IMG/VR virus record: IMGVR_UViG_3300046090_000054
Coordinates: 1-24,801 of that record
DNA: 24,801 bases
Direction: 5' to 3' (one strand)
Source of the DNA: a virus
Shown here piece after piece: positions 1 through 5,589 of this stretch; positions within the stretch are counted from its first letter, which is position 1, and every line of letters starts with the position of its first letter. The position numbers were made by a program, and so were the translations under genes. The notes beneath the pieces were generated by a model, which had not been told where the DNA came from, did not search any database, and saw nothing but the letters and a program-made list of their open reading frames with translations.

Positions 1-384
1 ATTATCAACTGTCTTTTCTAATGACAAACATAGCTTAAGTTCATCCGAGCTTACTCCAAATCGTTTCATAAGTGCTACAAAATAAGTTTCATTTGTGACA
101 GCAAACTTCTTTTTGACAACTACTTTTGAAATATTAACAGGTATTGCTTGCTCAAGCTTTTCAACATCAAACACTGGCTTTTGTGGCTCAACAAGTTTAA
201 GTGAAAAGCCCATATTCTCATCAGTATGCTTTTTGTTTTCACACGTCTTCAACAAGTCTTGCAACTTATCTGCCTTGCCTTTCAAGTCTTGTTCAATCTT
301 TTTTATATCTGCCTTTGCTTTTGTGTGGAATGAATAATATTCTCTTGCGACTTGTTCGAACTCTTCACATTGTTGTATTGTCAT
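1..384 (-). CDS. Hypothetical phage protein, C-terminus cut by window edge
   Basis: Open from the ATG at 384 to the left edge (128 codons, no stop), so the C-terminus is missing. The ATG is preceded by GGGAGG 9 nt upstream. Residues about 8-50 are rich in Lys, Glu and Gln with heptad-like spacing, which suggests a coiled coil. The second half is a mixed, probably folded region with the stretch ISKVVVKKKFAVTN. I do not recognise the family. Its start overlaps the stop of the 32-aa ORF upstream (ATGA arrangement), so the two are probably translationally coupled and transcribed from the promoter module at about 611-655. No catalytic motif is visible. Confidence 0.75.
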   Translation of the reverse strand, partial: MTIQQCEEFEQVAREYYSFHTKAKADIKKIEQDLKGKADKLQDLLKTCENKKHTDENMGFSLKLVEPQKPVFDVEKLEQAIPVNISKVVVKKKFAVTNETYFVALMKRFGVSSDELKLCLSLEKTVDN

Positions 385-479
385 TTTATTTTACCTCCCT
401 CTCTTTTTAGCCATTCATGTATTGCATTTCTGTTTTTTGTCCTTTTAGGTTGCTTTTGCTGTTTTGTTTTTTTAAACAT
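381..479 (-). CDS. Basic 32-aa microprotein, coupled to next gene
   Basis: Short ORF starting MFKKTKQQKQPKRTKN and ending HEWLKREGGKIK. Its ATG at 479 follows an AAAGGAGT Shine-Dalgarno with about 8 nt spacing, in the same TTTTAAAGGAG context as two other genes of the window. About half of its residues are Lys, Arg or Gln. The stop TGA overlaps the ATG of the downstream gene (ATGA). The RBS of that next gene (GGGAGG) lies inside this ORF and encodes its Gly-Gly. It could be a real basic, nucleic-acid-binding peptide or a coupling leader; nothing in the sequence separates these. The strong RBS and the overlap are the reasons to annotate it. Confidence 0.55.
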   Translation of the reverse strand: MFKKTKQQKQPKRTKNRNAIHEWLKREGGKIK

Positions 480-584
480 TATAAAACACTCCTTTAAAAT
501 AATTTGTATCGTGTTCCCAGCTTTATTCCGATACCACCGCAAATGCATCATTTACCATAATGTACTTTTATATCGTCTGCCACG

Positions 585-655
585 GTGTTTTGTTTGATTG
601 GTATATTTATAGTATACACAATTTCATCGCTTGATGTGTGAACACAATGTAAACA
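585..655 (-). promoter_or_regulatory. Promoter/leader module, copy C
   Basis: Minus strand reads TGTTTACATTGTGTTCACA (637-655), then exactly 20 bp, then TATACT (611-616), then a conserved AATATACCAATCAAAC initially transcribed segment. It is one of four copies in the window (others at 3697-3785, 6282-6371, 7129-7199). It should drive the 32-aa ORF and the 128+ aa gene. Here the leader between the module and the RBS is longer (about 90 nt, 496-585) than in the other copies. I saw no ORF with a credible RBS in that leader. Confidence 0.7.
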
Positions 656-657
656 AA

Positions 658-849
658 TTAAACAAAGTTTTTACTAACAGCCGCCATCACTTCTGGAACT
701 TCATAAACAATAGTAATTGTTTTATCTATAACACTTACATCAACAGAAACAACCAAAACCTTTAAACAATTTCTGCGCAACCACTCATTCGCTTGTTTTT
801 CTGCCATCTTGTGATGATCCTTATGAAAAAAAGATATTAATTGTTTCAA
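658..849 (-). CDS. Small hypothetical protein (63 aa)
   Basis: TTG start at 849 with GGAGGG about 10 nt upstream; that SD lies in the last codons of the preceding gene (856-1116), so the two look coupled. An in-frame ATG 14 codons later has no RBS. The protein has a His/Lys-rich start (FFHKDHHKMAEKQANEWL), then two hydrophobic beta-like strands (LKVLVVSVDVSV and TITIVYEV). The layout, a helix with acidic and basic faces followed by two strands, loosely recalls small phage/sporulation proteins such as Cse60, but this is a shape comparison only. Function unknown. Confidence 0.6.
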   Translation of the reverse strand: MKQLISFFHKDHHKMAEKQANEWLRRNCLKVLVVSVDVSVIDKTITIVYEVPEVMAAVSKNFV

Positions 850-855
850 CAGTTT

Positions 856-1116
856 TCACCCTCCAACACTTGCATCAAGCCACCAATACCGAACTGCTTT
901 TTCTTTTTCAAGTGCTAACGCATTGCTATAGTTCTGCCAATGCGCAATATAACTATACCCGTTTTCTCTAACATAAACAACATAAGCTTTCTGCTGCGTC
1001 AATGCAAAAGAATTTTCATGTTGTATCAAAACTTTTACTATTTGTTTTGGCTCTGGCAACTCGTAATCAACATCTATCCAAAATCCAGAACAACCACAAA
1101 GTTCACAATTTTTCAT
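856..1116 (-). CDS. DUF551-like small protein
   Basis: The ATG at 1116 is chosen (an upstream in-frame TTG at 1128 is possible); its SD is weak. The 86-residue product starts with a Cys pair (CELCGCSGFW). It then has the pattern of DUF551 phage proteins: W-x-DV at the start, LPEP-x-Q followed by a VKVLI strand, a tyrosine-rich middle (KAYVVYVRENGYSYIAHW) and a closing VRYWWL. DUF551 proteins are common in phage early/accessory regions and have no known function. The match is from remembered family layout, not alignment. The stop region supplies the RBS for the 63-aa gene. Confidence 0.6.
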   Translation of the reverse strand: MKNCELCGCSGFWIDVDYELPEPKQIVKVLIQHENSFALTQQKAYVVYVRENGYSYIAHWQNYSNALALEKEKAVRYWWLDASVGG

Positions 1117-1230
1117 TCTGTTTACCAACTTTCATATTTAACAAATAATTTGAATGACTGCAGTATTGCTTGTGCTTATACTGTGAAACGACCTGCAAAG
1201 TATGAATAAAAATCAAATACTTTAACATAT

Positions 1231-2106
1231 TTACAAAATAAAACTAAGAATATGTGCAATTACATCAACTGTAAAACCATTTCCAAGCGCCTTGTATCTG
1301 TGTGTGTCTGCAACACCGTAAGTATACCCATCTGGGACAGTCTGCAACCTCTCATACTCCATTGGCATTAGTTTTCTACATTGCCCATCTTGATACACCT
1401 TTCGCTGTGAGCATCCTCCAACAGAGCATAATAACGTATTGCATTTGCTTTTTACATTATGTACCTCCTTTAGCATCCTAAACCATGAATCTTTTTTAAG
1501 AATACACTGGATTTTTGCATCATCCCCTTTATATTCAAAATCAACATTCAACCAATATTTCAAAGGAACGTTTTGTGCTTCTTCAAGAATATCAATCAAC
1601 AATAATCCTTTGTCCTGTGGCTGTTCTACTCCTTTTATATTTGTCCAGTAGTTGCGCCTCCTGTGAGCAGCGCACACCAACGATGAATCGATCTTTATTG
1701 ATTCAACACCTAGATCATTAGTTATTCCGTCTTCCCATTCTCTTTTCATCATTACATTTTCTAATATAAAATACTTTGGCTTAACAAAATTAAGCACCCT
1801 AAGATATTCATAATATAGACTGCTTTTGTCGCCATCAAGCCCCTTGCCCTTTTCTGCTTTCATCCTGCTTAGATCCTGACAAGGGCTTCCACCAATCAAC
1901 AAATCAATATCGCCTATCTCTTTTAATTGTTCCTCTGTGATTTCTGTAACACTTCCCAAATTGATTATATCAGAATAATTATTATTCAATATTTTAATTG
2001 CATTTTTATCAATTTCACTTGAATAATATTTGTGAACATGGATACCCGCACGATCAAGTGCAATTCTTGCACAACCTATCCCATCAAATAAACTTAAAAC
2101 TCTCAT
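1231..2106 (-). CDS. C5-cytosine DNA methyltransferase
   Basis: A 291-residue phage-type 5mC methyltransferase, predicted to transfer a methyl group from SAM to C5 of cytosine. Motifs in order: motif I SLFDGIG (5-11), with the acidic SAM contact in SSEID near 29-33; motif IV GGSPCQDLS with the catalytic Cys at about 76; motif VI ENV (116-118); motif VIII AHRRRNYWTNI (about 147-157); the motif IX region MPMEYERLQTVPDGYT; and motif X ALGNGFTVDVIAHIL at the C-terminus. The target-recognition region between VIII and IX is short, as in compact DNMT3-like phage enzymes. All catalytic motifs are present, so it is probably active. No restriction endonuclease is adjacent, so an orphan anti-restriction or regulatory role is likely. 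It begins 3 nt after the lipoprotein gene. Confidence 0.93.
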   Translation of the reverse strand: MRVLSLFDGIGCARIALDRAGIHVHKYYSSEIDKNAIKILNNNYSDIINLGSVTEITEEQLKEIGDIDLLIGGSPCQDLSRMKAEKGKGLDGDKSSLYYEYLRVLNFVKPKYFILENVMMKREWEDGITNDLGVESIKIDSSLVCAAHRRRNYWTNIKGVEQPQDKGLLLIDILEEAQNVPLKYWLNVDFEYKGDDAKIQCILKKDSWFRMLKEVHNVKSKCNTLLCSVGGCSQRKVYQDGQCRKLMPMEYERLQTVPDGYTYGVADTHRYKALGNGFTVDVIAHILSFIL

Positions 2107-2109
2107 AAA

Positions 2110-2694
2110 TTACACACTTTCTTTTTTAACTGGTATTTTGGCAATCCCCGAAACATTCATGTTGTTAAATTCAATGAAATAATCACCGTCACCCTTATAT
2201 TCAAAATGAATGCTTGTTGTTGCTGTTCCTCCTGCCATCATCTTGCCAACCCCGAAAACGTCATCAGCCATGAAAAGAATTCCAAAATGCTTTGTTTGTG
2301 TTCCGTCTGGCGCATATATAGTCATATACATAGAATTAAAAAGCCTGATATCGTTAGAAACGTTTGTAACAGTTATCGGCAATACAACAATATTTTTGCC
2401 ATCATGTTCCGAAAATTGATTATCAACTATCTTGAATTCATCAAGTTCATTACCAATAGATACATTAAACCCATCAAAACCAAAACTATCGCCAAAAGTT
2501 GGAACAAACTGCTCCGTTTCAGATTCAGACTCAGACTCAACAACAGGAGCTGGCATAGTTACTACATCAGTTGCCGACTCATCTTGACTCTGTTCGCTTA
2601 CGTCACTTGTGCTATCTTTGTCCCCTACTGCAACAGCACATGATGTAAGCATTAGCGTTCCAACTAGCAGAATTACACTGATTTTCTTTTTCAT
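2110..2694 (-). CDS. Lipoprotein with DUF4352-like extracellular domain
   Basis: The ATG at 2694 (MKKKISVILL) is preferred over an upstream in-frame GTG at 2706. Residues 1-19 form a lipoprotein signal peptide: KKK, a hydrophobic core, then lipobox LTSC with the modified Cys at 19. An acidic/Ser-rich linker (about 23-65, with ESESESETEQ) follows. The remaining 130 residues are beta-rich with FKIVDNQFSEHDGKNIVVLPITVTN..., the layout of DUF4352 immunoglobulin-like domains. It should be anchored on the outer face of the cytoplasmic membrane. Phage-encoded lipoproteins in such positions can block superinfecting DNA entry; that role is inference here. The methyltransferase gene starts 3 nt downstream, so they are one operon. 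Confidence 0.8.
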   Translation of the reverse strand: MKKKISVILLVGTLMLTSCAVAVGDKDSTSDVSEQSQDESATDVVTMPAPVVESESESETEQFVPTFGDSFGFDGFNVSIGNELDEFKIVDNQFSEHDGKNIVVLPITVTNVSNDIRLFNSMYMTIYAPDGTQTKHFGILFMADDVFGVGKMMAGGTATTSIHFEYKGDGDYFIEFNNMNVSGIAKIPVKKESV

Positions 2695-2749
2695 AATATT
2701 TCTCACTTTCTTTTGTTGATTATTTGTTGTCTATTGATAAATAATAGCG

Positions 2750-3193
2750 TTAATCATAACTCTTCAGAAGTTCACACAAAAACATCGCATTACACGCAAC
2801 ATGCTTATAGTGTTCTAGGCCACTTTCTTTATCCTTGCTATGCATATCACCTACCATTTCTAATAAGTGCCTATATAGTGCGTCAACATATCGAGATGGT
2901 TCGACTTTTTTCCACCCATCAGCCCCATTATATTTTTTTATGCCATACGCCCGTACTTCAGATACGTCAAGTATCCCCTGAACAGGAACAAGAGTTGGCT
3001 GTGCCTTTCCCAAATCATGCTTAAAAGTATGTTGTTCAACTATCTTTTCAGAACATTTACACCCATTACCCATATTGCAATCTGTGCAGTTTATGAGGGT
3101 TTTCGAAAATGTATTGACTTGCTCATCGGTAAATCGATCAATTGAAAATCGGTTGTTATTATCGCCAACATAGAACCCATTTGCTGTTTTCAC
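2750..3193 (-). CDS. DUF5664 family (dATP/dGTP diphosphohydrolase-like) with Cys cap
   Basis: A 147-residue protein with a GTG start at 3193; no other in-frame start exists before an upstream stop. Residues about 58-146 match DUF5664, the all-alpha MazG-like family annotated as dATP/dGTP diphosphohydrolase N-terminal domain: KHDLGKAQPTLVP, then EVRAYGIKKYNG, SRYVDALYRHLLEM, and DKESGLEHYKHVACNAMFL. The conserved E, D, H and N positions of the fold are visible. Residues 1-40 (YVGDNNNRFSIDRFT...LINCTDC) are nearly the same as the N-terminus of the Cys-triplet protein at 3284-3688, an unusual addition. A role in nucleotide-pool modification is possible. Its own SD is weak; a 10-codon ORF with a good SD ends 4 nt before its GTG. 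Confidence 0.82.
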   Translation of the reverse strand: MKTANGFYVGDNNNRFSIDRFTDEQVNTFSKTLINCTDCNMGNGCKCSEKIVEQHTFKHDLGKAQPTLVPVQGILDVSEVRAYGIKKYNGADGWKKVEPSRYVDALYRHLLEMVGDMHSKDKESGLEHYKHVACNAMFLCELLKSYD

Positions 3194-3197
3194 GGCG

Positions 3198-3230
3198 TCA
3201 CCATTTCTTTATATGGAAACAAGGCAGCAT
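3198..3230 (-). CDS. Possible 10-aa leader ORF before DUF5664 gene
   Basis: ATG at 3230 follows AGGAGG with 8 nt spacing and encodes MLPCFHIKKW before TGA at 3198. The GTG start of the DUF5664 gene, which lacks a good SD, is 4 nt further on. This layout suits translational coupling. Alternatively, a one-base indel in the AAAGAAA run could fuse this ORF to the gene. The neighbouring paralogous N-terminus aligns with the GTG start, which favours a separate leader. Confidence 0.35.
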   Translation of the reverse strand: MLPCFHIKKW

Positions 3231-3283
3231 CACCCTGTCCTCCTTTTATGTTAGATTCTGTTTTTATCTTATTCTCAATCTTC

Positions 3284-3688
3284 TCAATTTACACAACATT
3301 TGCAAGCTTCGCAATCTTCGCAATATTTGCAATATTTGCATTCTTTGCACTCTTCACACTCTTTGCATTTTGTGCAACTAAGGCAATTTTTACAACACGC
3401 ACAATCTTTGCAACAAGCGCAAAAACAACAATTTTTATATTGGTCACAGTTCAAACAACTCTCACAACTTCTACACTTCACACTAAAGGCGCAATCTATA
3501 CAATCTGTACAATTAAAACAATTTTCGCAATATTTGCAATCTGTGCAATCTGTGCAATCTGTGCAATCTGTGCAATCTGTGCAATTTATCAGAGAACTTG
3601 CCATTGATATCGCAACCTCTTCTGTAAATCGTTTTTTTGAAAAACGATTGTTATTGTCATCGACATAATAAAGTTCTGTCTTTTTCAT
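3284..3688 (-). CDS. Cysteine-triplet (xxC)n repeat protein
   Basis: The ATG at 3688 is set by AAAGGAGA 9 nt upstream and by the shared promoter/leader module. The 134-residue product has two parts. Residues 1-34 are a non-repetitive cap (YYVDDNNNRFSKKRFTEE...LIN) shared with the DUF5664 gene downstream. Residues about 35-132 are a nearly uninterrupted array of three-residue units ending in Cys (TDC five times, then KYC, ENC, KEC, EDC and similar), with only two units lacking Cys (AFS and DQY). I count 35 Cys. Such regular short periods suggest a narrow solenoid with a stacked Cys ladder, or a metal/thiol-rich protein; which one is inference. Function unknown. Proteins of this look occur in other gut phages, from memory. 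Confidence 0.85.
   Translation of the reverse strand: MKKTELYYVDDNNNRFSKKRFTEEVAISMASSLINCTDCTDCTDCTDCTDCKYCENCFNCTDCIDCAFSVKCRSCESCLNCDQYKNCCFCACCKDCACCKNCLSCTKCKECEECKECKYCKYCEDCEACKCCVN
3541..3585. repeat. 9-bp tandem repeat (CTGTGCAAT)5 in Cys-triplet gene
   Basis: Five exact, head-to-tail copies of CTGTGCAAT (plus strand). On the minus strand they encode the run of Thr-Asp-Cys units. Because 9 bp equals three codons, gain or loss of a unit keeps the frame and only changes the length of the Cys array. Confidence 0.95.
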
Positions 3689-3696
3689 TTGTTTAA

Positions 3697-3785
3697 TCTC
3701 CTTTAAAATAATGTTTGGTTTGTTTGTTTGGTATATTTTTATTATACACAAATTCTTTTGAAAGTGTGTGAACAGAATGTAAACA
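3697..3785 (-). promoter_or_regulatory. Promoter/leader module, copy B
   Basis: Minus strand carries TGTTTACATTCTGTTCACA (3767-3785), 20 bp, TATAAT (3741-3746), then AATATACCAAACAAAC and CATTATTTTAAAGGAGA up to the SD of the Cys-triplet gene. The whole leader down to the SD is nearly the same as copy A in front of the plus-strand gene at 6380. Confidence 0.75.
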
Positions 3786-3797
3786 GTTCAACACAAT

Positions 3798-3849
3798 AAA
3801 AAGCAAATACTACACATGATCGCAGTAGTGGTTGCGTGTAGTATTTGCT
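3798..3849 (-). terminator. Rho-independent terminator of Gly-rich gene
   Basis: A perfect 14-bp inverted repeat, AGCAAATACTACAC (3802-3815) with GTGTAGTATTTGCT (3836-3849), loop of 20 nt. On the minus strand it is followed by a short T run. It lies downstream of the gene at 3957-4511 and just upstream of promoter copy B, so it insulates the two units. Confidence 0.8.
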
Positions 3850-3956
3850 AATTACCTAGTTAGATTTTGTCTTGTCTTTTGTCTTTGCTTTCTGCGTTAT
3901 GTCATCGCTGGATTGACTTGCGGGCGTTTTGTCAATGCATGTAGCACTCCCGCTCG

Positions 3957-4511
3957 TTACTTCCCCCCATGTCCACCACGGTTGCAAGAGTTGCAAGCAA
4001 GTGCCTCGATAGTTTTATATCTGTTTACTTCTGCCTCAAGTGCGCAATTAGCAGCTGCAAGCTGTTTGCTTTCCAATGCTGCGAACTTTTCAACAATCAG
4101 CGTTTGTGTGTCCTTTGCTGTTGCCTGTTGTGCATAGGCTAGTGTTGTTAACTTGTCATTAATATTATAAAATCCACCTGTCACTTTGTCCCCAATGTCT
4201 GCATTACCAGCAGTAATCGTTGCGGTAATTGCGTGCCCCATCTCGCAAATTTCATGCTGTGTTTGGTTTGCTGTTGAAAGAACGTCCTTGTCTACATTGC
4301 ATACGCCCTCTTGTGTAGCTGGTGCGCAACAACAGTTGTCATCACGTCTGCGACCTCCAAAAAGATCACCATTTGAAACCATTCCTAAAGCTAAGATATC
4401 CCAAATACCACCACCGCCACCAAATCCGCCACCAAATCCGCCACCATAGCCACCACGTCCTCCAGATTGTCCAAGGAATACGCTTTCAGTTTCATTGCTA
4501 ATATGTTCCAA
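3957..4511 (-). CDS. Gly-rich phage protein with Cys cluster and coiled coil
   Basis: The TTG at 4511 is the best start: AGGAGG is 7 nt upstream, whereas the ATG at 4538 lies upstream of that SD. The product has 184 residues. After an N-terminal EHISNETESVFLGQ there is a glycine tract (GGRGGYGGGFGGGFGGGGG), then IWDILALGMVSNGDLF, an Arg/Asp-rich turn and a CCC cluster. A helical, Ala/Gln/Lys-rich region follows, likely coiled coil (about 75-170), and the tail is CNSCNRGGHGGK. I recall this layout, with CCCAPATQEGVCNV and AGNADIGDKVTGGFYNINDKLT, from uncharacterised gut phage proteins. It has its own promoter (4587-4615) and strong terminator, so it is an independent, probably well-expressed unit. 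Function unknown; a structural or surface role is a guess. Confidence 0.75.
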   Translation of the reverse strand: MEHISNETESVFLGQSGGRGGYGGGFGGGFGGGGGIWDILALGMVSNGDLFGGRRRDDNCCCAPATQEGVCNVDKDVLSTANQTQHEICEMGHAITATITAGNADIGDKVTGGFYNINDKLTTLAYAQQATAKDTQTLIVEKFAALESKQLAAANCALEAEVNRYKTIEALACNSCNRGGHGGK

Positions 4512-4586
4512 TATATAACCTCCTGTACAGTGTAGCATATAATAGGCTAGATATATATGCCTAACTTGTTTTTACTAGCCACCTAT

Positions 4587-4615
4587 ATTATACCATATAT
4601 GCACCCAAAAAACAA
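4587..4615 (-). promoter_or_regulatory. Sigma-A type promoter for Gly-rich gene
   Basis: TTGTTT (4610-4615), 17-bp spacer ending in TGG (extended -10), TATAAT (4587-4592) on the minus strand. It lies 76 bp upstream of the TTG start of the 3957-4511 gene. The rest of the 290-bp gap up to 4804 is AT-rich and shows no credible gene. Confidence 0.75.
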
Positions 4616-4633
4616 GGAAGATATTTCCTTTGT
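4606..4633 (-). terminator. Possible weak terminator upstream of promoter 4587-4615
   Basis: Minus strand ACAAAGGAA-ATATC-TTCCTTGT forms an 8-bp stem with one bulged A and is followed directly by TTTTTT. It could end the operon of the genes at 5240-5475 and 4805-5182. The -35 of the next promoter lies in its T run. Confidence 0.4.
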
Positions 4634-4804
4634 AAATTGCTATAGTTTCATTGCTTTTTGTATTTTTGACATGTATTTTCTTGTATATCTTGATTTTTGT
4701 GCGTTCTCGCAACATAACTGGCGTAAAATAACAATTTATTGAGGTTGTAAACAAGGTGTAAATAATAACAACAAATTGTAAAAGTTTATGCCATTGCTTT
4801 TTAA

Positions 4805-5182
4805 TTACAAAATAATTTTACTATACTCTTTTTTGTTTCTTGTGTCTAACCCCCAAACGTCAAGAATCATCCCAAGCTTATCACAAGGCTTGAACACCCC
4901 ATTAAGATATATAACAAAGTATACGTCTTTTGACTTTGCTTGTGGCTTTTCTGTGCGTGTGTAGTTCTTTCTGCCATATGCGTACACTTTGCCATCCTTT
5001 GGGTTGTATATAATCAAATCTCCTTTGTTTCCTGTTGCATATCCGCCAGAGTACTTGCCAACTTTTTTTTGTGATTCACCCCCAAAGATGATATTACCAA
5101 GTATGTCAACCTCTGCAACCCATGGTGTACCATGTTGTTTTGGAGAATATGCTCCATAACTTCGTATAATAGTTTTACACAT
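4805..5182 (-). CDS. Hypothetical protein (125 aa)
   Basis: ATG at 5182, AGGGGG 7 nt upstream. The protein looks beta-rich: an N-terminal KTIIRSYGAYSPKQHGTPWVAEVD, then GNIIFGGESQKKVGKYSGGYATG, GDLIIYNPKDGKVYAYGRKNY, and a C-terminal VYFVIYLNGVFKPCDKLG. No signal peptide, membrane segment or catalytic motif is visible. Several short strands with basic loops could make a small barrel-like domain. I do not recognise it beyond 'uncharacterised phage protein'. It is probably co-transcribed with the small ORF at 5240-5475 from the promoter at 5527-5555. Confidence 0.8.
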   Translation of the reverse strand: MCKTIIRSYGAYSPKQHGTPWVAEVDILGNIIFGGESQKKVGKYSGGYATGNKGDLIIYNPKDGKVYAYGRKNYTRTEKPQAKSKDVYFVIYLNGVFKPCDKLGMILDVWGLDTRNKKEYSKIIL

Positions 5183-5239
5183 AAATAAACCCCCTAAATA
5201 GAAACAGTTTAATATAACAAAGCTCGTAATTGATAATCT

Positions 5240-5475
5240 TTACACACATATCCCACACTCCAAGCGTTTTATGGCTTCAAATGGAATTCTGTGCCTTAAC
5301 CCATCGCCGTCTCGATATACGTCGTCCCATGCCCCGCTTTTCATGTGTAATAGTCTATCCACGAAAAATATAGGATTTTTTGTAACTTGAGATTACTAAT
5401 CGGATTATTTTTATTTGTGCAATACTTCAAGATATAATTTGCTACTTCAAGCGCATTATATGGTTTATGTGTCAC
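5240..5475 (-). pseudogene. Frame-broken small gene with Panacea/SocA-like N-terminus
   Basis: GTG at 5475 with AGGAGG 10 nt upstream. The first frame reads YNALEVANYILKYC... then ISNLKLQKILYF, the hallmark N-terminal helix pair of Panacea (SocA-like, DUF4065) proteins, which act as antitoxin or adaptor domains. It stops at 5341 after SWIDYYT. If one base is added in the T5 run (5364-5368 on plus), the frame continues as VDRLLHMKSGAWDDVYRDGD then GLRHRIPFEAIKRLECGICV to TAA at 5240. This second block does not look like the rest of a Panacea domain. The gene may therefore be a deletion fusion, a decayed gene or a sequencing indel. Promoter at 5527-5555. Confidence 0.55.
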
Positions 5476-5526
5476 GAAGATCACACCTCCTACATTTATC
5501 ATCTGATAATTTGTTCGTATGGATAC

Positions 5527-5555
5527 ACTATAATATAATATATCATATAAAACAA
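5527..5555 (-). promoter_or_regulatory. Putative promoter for 5240-5475 and 4805-5182
   Basis: Minus strand TTGTTT (5550-5555), 17-bp spacer, TATAGT (5527-5532) in a very AT-rich stretch directly downstream of the candidate structured RNA and about 50 bp upstream of the GTG start. Confidence 0.5.
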
Positions 5556-5589
5556 TATTTAATATTTTACTTATTCTTTTGTTTGTTTT

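Noticed and set aside
1129-1230. Promoter between the methyltransferase and DUF551-like genes
   Set aside because: AT-rich 114-bp gap, but I found no -35/-10 pair with acceptable spacing.
2206-2643. Plus-strand 145-aa ORF opposite the lipoprotein gene
   Set aside because: Antisense to a gene with a clear signal peptide and lipobox; no SD; low-quality composition.
3142-3668. Plus-strand ORFs of 79-122 aa over the Cys-triplet gene (repetitive Ile/Cys/Ala or Gln/Ser)
   Set aside because: Antisense translations of the 9-bp repeats and xxC codons; the minus frame has the promoter, SD and related cap sequence.
4557-4742. Plus-strand 61-aa ORF in the gap before the Gly-rich gene
   Set aside because: No SD, lies across the minus-strand promoter and terminator, strongly AT-driven composition.
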